Shown here one piece after another: positions 26,255 to 32,318 of a stretch of 37,704 nucleotides of DNA. This DNA is from a bacterium UBP4_UBA6127 (GTDB lineage: Bacteria; UBP4; UBA4092): assembly GCA_002428325.1 (NCBI GenBank), contig DIVR01000001.1:1-37704 (forward strand), written 5' to 3'. How positions within the stretch are numbered: the stretch's first letter is position 1; every line of letters begins with the position of its first letter. The notes below the pieces were generated by a model that saw nothing but the letters and a program-made list of their open reading frames with translations, searched no databases and was not told where the DNA came from. A program made the position numbers and the translations under genes.

Positions 26255-27138
26255 GGCCGGACTCCTTCAGGGGATACCATGGAAAAGTTTATCTGCATCA
26301 TGATGGTTGGGAGAAGCTCACGGAGCTGAGAACGGATTTCCTCATCTTGGCAGAAAGCCAATTCCCCCCTTGAACAGGCTTCGGCAATTTGCCTCCGGTC
26401 AGGAATCTCCATCAGGATATTGATGCCTTCTTCCCGGCAATAGCTATGAATAATGGAATCTTTTCCCTGGGAACGGTTTAAAATAATCCCAAAAGGTATT
26501 TTAAGAACCCGCAGAGTTTCTACTGCCAGTTTCAAATCATTCAAGCCAAAAGGAGTCGGTTCGGTTACCAACAAGGCATAATCAGAACCTTCCACAGCCG
26601 CAATCATGGGACAGGTAGTTCCGGGGGGACAATCAATCAGAGTCAATTTATCTTTTGAGGCTTCTTTTCGGATGATTCGAATCAATGGAGAGGCCTGTAC
26701 CCTGCCAATATCCAGACATCCCTGAATCAGCTCCACCGAATCCTGGGATACTATTTCTTTTTTCCCAATCACCCAGGGGACTTCCCGGATGGCCTGATGG
26801 GGGCAAACTAATTTACAGCCACCACAGTTATGGCAGAGTTCCTTAAATACCAGAGCGGTCTTCTTACCTACCGCTAAAGCATTGAATCGGCAGAACCGGG
26901 AACAGTCTCCACAAAACTGGCATAAAGCAAAATCAATCTCTGGCACTTGGACACTCACCGGAACTGATTCTTTCAGCCCTGCATAAAAATAAAGGTGGGC
27001 ATTGGGTTCTTCTACATCACAATCCAGCAATCGGACCGGAACCTCCAGGGCAAAGGCCAGATTGACCGCCAATGTGGTTTTGCCGGTACCGCCTTTTCCA
27101 CTGGCAATCGCTATTTGCAAGGGAGGATAATTCATCAT
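26251..27138 (-). CDS. MinD-type ATPase with inserted 2[4Fe-4S] ferredoxin domain (first of pair)
   Basis: The 295-residue product has GKGGTGKTTLAVNLA (about 14-28), a DCDVEEPNAHL switch motif, and cluster motifs CQFCGDCSRFC (about 73-83) and CHNCGGCKLVCP (about 102-113). LIDCPPGTTCPMIAAVEGSD lies near 167. It is a paralogue of the following gene, about one third identical by eye, and the two probably act as a heterodimer, as in the ORP systems of sulfate reducers. The start codon overlaps the stop of the DUF89 gene (ATGA, four bases). A second ATG directly follows the first, so the N-terminus could be one residue shorter. Confidence 0.92.
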   Translation of the reverse strand: MMNYPPLQIAIASGKGGTGKTTLAVNLAFALEVPVRLLDCDVEEPNAHLYFYAGLKESVPVSVQVPEIDFALCQFCGDCSRFCRFNALAVGKKTALVFKELCHNCGGCKLVCPHQAIREVPWVIGKKEIVSQDSVELIQGCLDIGRVQASPLIRIIRKEASKDKLTLIDCPPGTTCPMIAAVEGSDYALLVTEPTPFGLNDLKLAVETLRVLKIPFGIILNRSQGKDSIIHSYCREEGINILMEIPDRRQIAEACSRGELAFCQDEEIRSQLRELLPTIMMQINFSMVSPEGVRP

Positions 27139-28022
27139 GAAAGAGAGACTCCCGATATAATGGATTTAACCGCCGCTCTTTTCCCAGAATAAATTATCAA
27201 TCGTGCTCCCTCTGAACATCCCACATCTTTTGCCACTACCGGACATTTAGCTTTAAAAAGAAAATAAATATCCCGTTGGGACTGGCTCAAGGTCTCATAA
27301 TTCCCCTGCCCTTTGGAAATCACTACATCAAACTCATTAAAAGCGTTTTTCAGGGGAGGACAACAGGCTTCCAGCCAAGTCCCGGGAATATCCGACCCAT
27401 TTCCGATAACCGTATATTCTGGACCAATGCCGGATGGAACAATATCCTCCAGAGTAGCATCATTTAATATCGGCGCTCCTCTGACAACCAACAGGACTTT
27501 CTCCGCGCCGCATTGTTCCAGAAGAAGCCGGTCTAAGACCAGTTCACCGGTGTTATCAGCAAGATATAAAATTTTCTCCGCCTTCCGGCAAGCCGCTTCC
27601 AATTCTTCTGAATGGTCAATTTCAAATGGCTCATTCAAAACTTCTTCAATTTCTTCTTCCAGGGGAATCTCCTGCTGGGTTGAATAGGCGCCAAAATCTA
27701 TGATATTACCTGCCACCGCCAGCCAGGCGGCCATCTGAAAGGGATTTTCTGAAGCAAAAACCTTTTCTCTTAACCGCGGATAGGCGGATAAGGCTTTTTG
27801 GGTATAAAGGTTTTTTACATCCAAAAAAGGGTCCTCATTATTAAGTTCCTGCCGAAGCCATCGCCATAAATCTCCGCTGATCACAGGAGGAGGCTGTTGT
27901 AAGTTCTTATCGCTAAGCTGAGCCTTAAGCCCTTTGAGTAATCGTTCCTGTCGCTCAGGCTGGGGTTCTATCATTTGAACTATCCTTAAGTAACAAGGAA
28001 GGCAATCCATGCATCCGTTCAT
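27135..28022 (-). CDS. DUF89 / ARMT1-like metal-dependent phosphatase family protein
   Basis: The 295-residue protein shows DUF89 (damage-control phosphatase, PF01937) motifs: the Cys-rich start MNGCMDCLPCYLR, LAVAGNIIDFG (about 100), YLADNTGELVLDRLLLE (about 153), VVRGAPILNDATLEDI (about 180) and VVISKGQGNYETL (about 235). The family needs a divalent metal and hydrolyses phosphometabolites. Short prokaryotic members with the N-terminal CxxCxxC pattern are uncharacterised. It lies five bases downstream of the ORP-like NifX gene and overlaps the first MinD gene by four bases, so it is an integral part of this operon. Its role there is unknown. Confidence 0.9.
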   Translation of the reverse strand: MNGCMDCLPCYLRIVQMIEPQPERQERLLKGLKAQLSDKNLQQPPPVISGDLWRWLRQELNNEDPFLDVKNLYTQKALSAYPRLREKVFASENPFQMAAWLAVAGNIIDFGAYSTQQEIPLEEEIEEVLNEPFEIDHSEELEAACRKAEKILYLADNTGELVLDRLLLEQCGAEKVLLVVRGAPILNDATLEDIVPSGIGPEYTVIGNGSDIPGTWLEACCPPLKNAFNEFDVVISKGQGNYETLSQSQRDIYFLFKAKCPVVAKDVGCSEGARLIIYSGKRAAVKSIISGVSLS

Positions 28023-28027
28023 ATAAT

Positions 28028-28390
28028 CTATACCCAGTGCCCTTCTACATCAGAGGTTTCAGCCAGTTTCAATTTCCCTTCCTGAAAATCCTTCAAAACT
28101 TTCTCTCCCGTTCCTTCCGCTCCCAGATAGATTTTGATGCCGGCAGCCTGAAGCACCCGGAAAGCCTTAGGCCCGCAATGCCCCGTAACCACACAATCAA
28201 CTTCTTCTCTGAGTATTTTTTCCGCTGTCTGGATCCCGGCTCCCTGGACGGCATCCCGCTGAATCTCATTATCACGGGCAACCAAGTTTCCGGTCTCTGT
28301 ATCTATAATCAATATCCATCGGCATCGGCCAAAACGTTCTTCAGCTTGTGCCGCCAGGGTTTCCCCCTGGCTGGTGATAGCGATTTTCAT
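28028..28390 (-). CDS. NifX-family protein of ORP type, second copy in operon
   Basis: The 120-residue protein starts MKIAITSQGETLAAQAEERFGRC and continues with ILIIDTETGNL, VDCVVTGHCGPKAFRVLQAAGIKIYLG. This is the NifX/ORP fold (PF02579). Among the three copies this one looks most like orange protein, the Mo-Cu sulfide cluster carrier of Desulfovibrio (the ERFGRC region parallels the ARFGR segment of those proteins). The resemblance is from memory of the family and not from an alignment. AAAGGAG lies six bases before the ATG. It precedes the DUF89 gene by five bases and follows the DUF5320 gene by 36. Confidence 0.9.
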   Translation of the reverse strand: MKIAITSQGETLAAQAEERFGRCRWILIIDTETGNLVARDNEIQRDAVQGAGIQTAEKILREEVDCVVTGHCGPKAFRVLQAAGIKIYLGAEGTGEKVLKDFQEGKLKLAETSDVEGHWV

Positions 28391-28426
28391 CGTAACTCCT
28401 TTTCCCGCCTCACAAGGCAGGAAACT

Positions 28427-28750
28427 TTATTTTTCAATTCTTTCAATTTGCTTACGAACGACTTCCAGTTCTTTTTGCAATACATCCATTCTGTTTTGTA
28501 ATTGGCTTTTCATGGATAACTCTTCTGTTTTAGGTTCAGTAACAGGGGTTGCATTCCTCTGCTGAAACGTTTTTCCAGTGGCTCGGAACCAGTTACGCCA
28601 GCCCCGGCCTCCCCCTCTTCGACAACCCTGGCCTTTTCCCATTCCGGGAGTATTGCTTGAGCCCGGTTGAGAATTCCCATTACATAAACCTAACCCTCTT
28701 CCTGTCCGGGGTCCTTCCCCCAGAGGTCCTCTTCGATTTCCATTTGGCAT
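28427..28750 (-). CDS. DUF5320 family small Gly/Arg-rich protein with C-terminal coiled coil
   Basis: The 107-residue protein has an N-terminal MPNGNRRGPLGEGPRTGRGLGLCNG motif, which defines the DUF5320 family. A Gly/Arg stretch GQGCRRGGGRGWRNWFRATG (about 40-60) follows, and a predicted coiled coil ends the protein (about 78-107, MKSQLQNRMDVLQKELEVVRKQI). Such proteins are nearly always encoded beside NifX-like and ferredoxin-MinD genes in anaerobes. The coiled coil suggests oligomerisation and the basic head could bind a partner or cluster. Function unknown. AGGAGG lies eight bases upstream of the ATG. Confidence 0.88.
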   Translation of the reverse strand: MPNGNRRGPLGEGPRTGRGLGLCNGNSQPGSSNTPGMGKGQGCRRGGGRGWRNWFRATGKTFQQRNATPVTEPKTEELSMKSQLQNRMDVLQKELEVVRKQIERIEK

Positions 28751-28774
28751 GGTTTATACCTCCTGCTTCCTGTT

Positions 28775-29182
28775 TTATTTTGGATGCCGTTTTAAACGGT
28801 TCTGGCCTCGGTGGCAGCCGCCATTTCTTCGTCCGCATCCGCGGCCCCGGTGGCAGCCCGGCATCGTCAACTCCGGCCGGGGTAATTTCCCCTGTAACCA
28901 GGCAGACAACACATCTTCAATATCTCCCGAAACAAAACTCACCAGCTGAATCCCCCGTGATTCCAACATCTCTCTTAATGAATTGGAAACCGCTCCGCAA
29001 ATCAATAAATCAACTTTCAATGATTCAATTCGGCAAGCCCGGTGATATGTTTCTTCTTCGGGAAGAAAAGCCGTTACCCGTTTTAGGATTTCCCCGCCTT
29101 GATACTCAATCACACTTAAATGACGGGATACATCCAATACCGGGGACACACGGCCTTCCCATTCTGTTATACCTAGTTTCAG
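28775..29182 (-). CDS. NifX-family protein with Cys/His/Arg-rich tail; first gene of operon, apparent CTG start
   Basis: Reading from CTG at 29182, the 135-residue protein begins KLGITEWEGRVSPVLDVSRHLSVIEY, the normal first strand of NifX-family proteins. It continues with CRIESLKVDLLICGAVSNSLREMLESRGIQLV. No ATG, GTG or TTG gives this N-terminus; the first in-frame GTG (29149) would delete the first beta strand. AGGAGGT at 29191-29197 is eight bases upstream of the CTG, whereas the out-of-frame ATG at 29189 is one base from it and opens only a 27-codon frame. A one-base sequencing or assembly error is the alternative. The C-terminal 29 residues form a tail, MPGCHRGRGCGRRNGGCHRG, with potential metal ligands. 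The sigma-54 promoter lies 30 bases upstream. Confidence 0.82.
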   Translation of the reverse strand: MKLGITEWEGRVSPVLDVSRHLSVIEYQGGEILKRVTAFLPEEETYHRACRIESLKVDLLICGAVSNSLREMLESRGIQLVSFVSGDIEDVLSAWLQGKLPRPELTMPGCHRGRGCGRRNGGCHRGQNRLKRHPK

Positions 29183-29211
29183 TGTTCATTACCTCCTGTG
29201 CCTTTATATAC

Positions 29212-29227
29212 TGCGAAAAGCATGCCA
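29212..29227 (-). promoter_or_regulatory. Sigma-54 (-24/-12) promoter of the ORP-like operon
   Basis: On the minus strand TGGCATGCTTTTCGCA matches the RpoN consensus TGGCACG-N4-TTGCA at 10 of 12 fixed positions, with the invariant GG and GC exactly spaced. The start site would be near 29201, giving a leader of about 20 bases that contains only the AGGAGGT site and the CTG start. Confidence 0.8.
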
Positions 29228-29315
29228 TCTCGAACTAATATTTGGATTAGGGCAACCAGCCCCGTATTATCAGGGAGTTTCTTCATATTAGGTGGATTTC
29301 TTATTGAGATTATAT

Positions 29316-29329
29316 TCGCATAATTGCGA
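29316..29329. promoter_or_regulatory. Enhancer site 1 for the sigma-54 activator
   Basis: TCGCA-N4-TGCGA perfect palindrome, centred about 121 bases upstream of the predicted start site, at a normal distance for an NtrC-type enhancer. Confidence 0.72.
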
Positions 29330-29347
29330 CAATATATGATTTTTCCG

Positions 29348-29361
29348 TCGCGATAATGCGA
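29348..29361. promoter_or_regulatory. Enhancer site 2 for the sigma-54 activator
   Basis: TCGCG-N4-TGCGA, the same palindrome with one change, 32 bases (three helical turns) from site 1. It abuts the stop codon of the activator gene at 29362. Confidence 0.7.
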
Positions 29362-30720
29362 CTAGCGAGAAAGGGGGAGGGTGATTTTCAGTTTTTGGAT
29401 TTTCCGGTAGAGGGTACTTTTATGGATACCCAGTTCCCGGGCAGCGGCATCCCTATCGAACTGATTCCGAACCAAAGTTTGCATAATCAATTGAGTTTCC
29501 AGGACCTGGAAGGGGTCCTTACCCAGAAGAGGAACCCGAAACCCCGGAACCGGTTTCAATATAAAAGATTCCGGCAAGTGGCAAAGTTGAATCTCTCCTT
29601 CATTACACAACACAAAAGCATGCTCAATGATATTTTCCAGTTCCCGGATATTGCCGGGATAATCATGCGCCATCAATAAGGAAAGAGTCTCTGGGGAAAG
29701 GCCGGTGATAGCTTTTCCCTGAATCCGGTTAAAACGCCCAACGAAATGTTCCGCTAAAAGGGGGATATCTTCCTTTCGATTTCGAAGAGGAGGAAGCTCC
29801 AATTGCACGATATGTATCCGATAATAAAGGTCTTCCCGGAAAAGGCCCTTCTTCACCAGGCTGGCAAGGTTTTTATGGGTAGCAGTAATCAACCGGACAT
29901 CGGCTTTCAGAGTTCGGGTTCCCCCGAGGGGCTCATAAGTTTTATCCTGCAACACTCTCAGAAGTTTCACCTGAATTGACGGAGTCAACTCCCCGATTTC
30001 ATCCAGAAAAAGGGTCCCGCCTTCGGCCAGGGCAAAACGTCCGAGCTTATCCCGGTTAGCCCCGGTAAAGGCCCCGGCTTTATATCCAAATAATTCTGAT
30101 TCCAACAGAGCCTCCGGTAGAGCTCCACAGTTTACCGCCACAAAAGGCCGGTTTTTCCGGGAACTTAGATTATGAATGGTTCGGGCCAGAAAATCTTTTC
30201 CGGTTCCTGTTTCCCCCTGGATAAGAAGGGTCGTTTCACTGGAGGCTACCTGAGGAAGGATCTCAAACAATCGACGCATCTGGAGGCTCTGGCTGACCCA
30301 ATCGCCCAGATGGTAAAGCCCCTTTAATTCCTTACGAAGCTCTTCTACCAGGCTCAGGTCCCGAAAGGTTTCCGCTCCGCCAATCACTTTTCCTTTTTTA
30401 TCTTTTAATAACGCCGTGGAGACACTGATGGGAATTCTTTGGCCCTCGGCAGTGATGATAAAGGTCGCCTGATTAATAAGAGAGCTGCCTTTTTCCAGGG
30501 TTTGGCGAAGGGCACAGCTCACCTCGCACATACTGGCCCGAAAAACCTCAGAGCATCTCCGGCCAATGGCTTCCTTCCGGGAAATGCCGGTAATTTCTTC
30601 AGCCGCCCGGTTAAAGGAGGTTATCTTCCAATCCAGGTCAACCGTAAATACCCCATCCGAAATACTTTCTAATATGATATCGGTGGAAGATTCAGGTTCC
30701 TTTTTCTGGTTTCTTATCAT
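29362..30720 (-). CDS. Sigma-54-dependent activator (PAS - AAA+ - Fis HTH), cognate to the ORP-like operon
   Basis: The 452-residue protein has a PAS domain (about 12-120) holding a C-x8-C-x3-C set (Cys56, Cys65, Cys69). The AAA+ domain (about 140-375) shows Walker A GETGTGKD, the sigma-54-contacting loop AGAFTGANRDK, Walker B GTLFLDEIGE and an RLITATHK sensor. A Fis-type helix-turn-helix ends the protein (RDAAARELGIHKSTLYRKIQKL, about 425-446). There is no receiver domain, so it senses its signal directly, perhaps through the PAS cysteines. It is read in the same direction as the operon, 180 bases upstream of it, and two matching palindromes lie between. In Desulfovibrio the orp operons are controlled by sigma-54 and a cognate regulator of this build. 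ATG 30720 is preferred over TTG 30723. Confidence 0.92.
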   Translation of the reverse strand: MIRNQKKEPESSTDIILESISDGVFTVDLDWKITSFNRAAEEITGISRKEAIGRRCSEVFRASMCEVSCALRQTLEKGSSLINQATFIITAEGQRIPISVSTALLKDKKGKVIGGAETFRDLSLVEELRKELKGLYHLGDWVSQSLQMRRLFEILPQVASSETTLLIQGETGTGKDFLARTIHNLSSRKNRPFVAVNCGALPEALLESELFGYKAGAFTGANRDKLGRFALAEGGTLFLDEIGELTPSIQVKLLRVLQDKTYEPLGGTRTLKADVRLITATHKNLASLVKKGLFREDLYYRIHIVQLELPPLRNRKEDIPLLAEHFVGRFNRIQGKAITGLSPETLSLLMAHDYPGNIRELENIIEHAFVLCNEGEIQLCHLPESFILKPVPGFRVPLLGKDPFQVLETQLIMQTLVRNQFDRDAAARELGIHKSTLYRKIQKLKITLPLSR

Positions 30721-30758
30721 CAAATTGGTTTTCCAATCAAAAGGATTCTCTCAGAGAG

Positions 30759-30818
30759 CAGTTTCCTGTGATTATTTTAACTGATTTATCCCCGGCCCGC
30801 AGGAAACTGAATTTCCTG
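30759..30818. repeat. Inverted repeats in the divergent activator/SOD promoter region
   Basis: CAGTTTCCTG (30759-30768) is an exact reverse complement of CAGGAAACTG (30800-30809). The second arm also pairs locally with TTTCCTG (30812-30818). Three half-sites between divergent genes suggest binding of a regulator shared by both. A TACAAT at 30842-30847 may be the -10 of the SOD gene. Confidence 0.45.
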
Positions 30819-30906
30819 GTGCATTAAACCATGAATCGTAATACAATGGCATTAGGAGTATCGATGCAAGACAATCCCTGTAACTTTCCTAGGAGGATAT
30901 ATTGTT

Positions 30907-31488
30907 ATGGAACACAAATTACCGGAATTACCCTGGGCCAAAGAGGCCCTGGCTCCGACCCTCTCGGCTGAAACCATTGAATTCCATTATGGCAAACATC
31001 ATGCTGCCTATGTTGCCAATCTTAACAAACTGATTCCGGGCACTGAATATGAACATATGACTCTCGATGAAATTATCAAAAAATCCACGGGAGGCATCTT
31101 CAATAATTCAGCCCAAGTCTGGAATCATACCTTTTACTGGAATTGCCTTTCACCCCAGGGCGGTGGGGAACCTACCGGAGCCTTGGCGGAAGCCATCAAT
31201 ATCCATTTTGGGTCTTTTGCCGCTTTTAAAGAAAAATTTGCCCAAACGGCAGTTACCACCTTTGGTTCCGGCTGGGCCTGGCTGGTCAAACTCGAAGATG
31301 GGTCTCTGGCCTTGGAAAGTACCAGCAACGCCGGCAACCCCATGCGGGAAGGCAAAACAGCCCTTCTGACTTGTGATGTATGGGAACATGCCTATTATAT
31401 TGATTATAGGAATGCCCGGCCGGCTTATGTGGAAGCTTTCTGGAAATTGGTAAACTGGAAATTCGTGGAAGATAATTTTACTCGTTGA
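30907..31488 (+). CDS. sodB: Iron superoxide dismutase
   Basis: The 193-residue enzyme converts superoxide to hydrogen peroxide and oxygen in the cytoplasm. Metal ligands are visible as His27 (EFHYGKHH), His74 (AQVWNHTFYWNCL) and the Asp and His of CDVWEHAYYIDYRNARP. Gln70 in AQVWNH and the Ala-Gln pattern are those of the Fe-type rather than the Mn-type enzyme. No signal peptide. AGGAGG is ten bases before the ATG and a strong terminator follows, so it is monocistronic. It lies divergent from the activator gene and next to an exported peroxidase, consistent with oxygen defence of an otherwise anaerobic cell. Confidence 0.95.
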   Translation: MEHKLPELPWAKEALAPTLSAETIEFHYGKHHAAYVANLNKLIPGTEYEHMTLDEIIKKSTGGIFNNSAQVWNHTFYWNCLSPQGGGEPTGALAEAINIHFGSFAAFKEKFAQTAVTTFGSGWAWLVKLEDGSLALESTSNAGNPMREGKTALLTCDVWEHAYYIDYRNARPAYVEAFWKLVNWKFVEDNFTR

Positions 31489-31513
31489 TTTTCCCTATCT
31501 GTTTTTAAATATT

Positions 31514-31549
31514 AAGCCTGGGAATGGTCCTCCTTTCCCAGGCTTTTTT
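31514..31549 (+). terminator. Intrinsic terminator after sodB
   Basis: An 11-bp perfect stem (31514-31524 with 31535-31545), a 10-base loop and a TTTTTT tail. It sits between convergent sodB and the peroxidase gene. Confidence 0.9.
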
Positions 31550-31571
31550 CGTTGAAGTATCTGAAGTGTTT

Positions 31572-32222
31572 TTATTTCTCGGCAGGTTTTTCCCTGAGAG
31601 CCGCTTCGATCATCATCACTAAATTGGGGTCTTCAGGTTTTATCTTGGAATCAAATCGGTTGATGATTTTCCCTTCCTTGCTGATCAGGAATTTATTGAA
31701 ATTCCAGGTGATTTCTCCCCCATATTCAGGATGGATTTCCTTATCGGTCAGCCATTTATATAAAGGATGGATATCCTTTCCCTTCACGGATATCTTTTCG
31801 AAAACTGGAAAAGTGACTCCGTATTTTTCCGTACAGAACTGTTTAATCTCAGCAGAGGTCCCCGGTTCCTGATTCATGAAATTATTGGCTGGAAAGGCTA
31901 CTATCTCCAGCCCTTTCCCCTTAAAATCCTTGTAGAGTTTTTCCAGACCTGCATATTGGGGGGTGTATCCGCATTTACTGGCAACATTCACCACCAGCAA
32001 GACTTTCCCTTTATATTGGGACAGAGAAACAGCTTTTCCCTCAATATCCTTTAAGGTGAAATCATAAATAGTTTCCGGTTTCTCTAATTGGTCAGCCTGC
32101 TTCTTATCTCCACCCCCACAGGAAACCCCACAGTTTCCCCCTGAACAACTCCCAGCGACCGACAGGCTGCTGACTCCCGCCGCCAGAATTACAACAAATA
32201 TCCCATAAATTAGTTTCTTCAT
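31572..32222 (-). CDS. Exported glutathione peroxidase-like thiol peroxidase
   Basis: The 216-residue protein has a signal peptide (about 1-23, ending SVA) and then a short Cys/Gly stretch, GSCSGGNCGVSCGGG. The GPx domain has catalytic Cys84 in NVASKCGYT, the FPANNFMNQEPG loop and WNFNKFLI with the Trp and Asn of the active site. Cys replaces selenocysteine. In the tetrad position normally filled by Gln (FPCNQF) there is Asn114. It should reduce peroxides outside the cytoplasm, probably with thioredoxin-like donors. The Cys-rich linker may bind metal or anchor the protein; the lipobox fit (VAGSC) is poor. GAGGG precedes the ATG and a promoter lies at 32264. It faces sodB across a terminator. 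Confidence 0.92.
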   Translation of the reverse strand: MKKLIYGIFVVILAAGVSSLSVAGSCSGGNCGVSCGGGDKKQADQLEKPETIYDFTLKDIEGKAVSLSQYKGKVLLVVNVASKCGYTPQYAGLEKLYKDFKGKGLEIVAFPANNFMNQEPGTSAEIKQFCTEKYGVTFPVFEKISVKGKDIHPLYKWLTDKEIHPEYGGEITWNFNKFLISKEGKIINRFDSKIKPEDPNLVMMIEAALREKPAEK

Positions 32223-32263
32223 ATAAAGTAACCCTCGCTCAATGTGTTTGAACTGCTTCTTTC

Positions 32264-32293
32264 TTTATATGATGAACAACTTCCCCCCGTCAA
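32264..32293 (-). promoter_or_regulatory. Sigma-70 promoter for the glutathione peroxidase gene
   Basis: On the minus strand TTGACG (32293-32288), 18 bases, TATAAA (32269-32264), 41 bases before the ATG at 32222. Confidence 0.6.
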
Positions 32294-32318
32294 TAATTCC
32301 CTTGTATCTTGTGAGGGT

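Noticed and set aside
24981..29182. Nitrogenase cofactor (nif) cluster
   Set aside because: Only NifX-fold proteins are present. No nifHDK, nifB, nifE or nifN genes; the context is that of ORP-type systems.
28775..29238. Long plus-strand open frame (229 codons, 28549-29238) over the NifX/DUF5320 genes
   Set aside because: No ribosome binding site or family motif. The opposite strand has recognisable families, Shine-Dalgarno sites and operon spacing.
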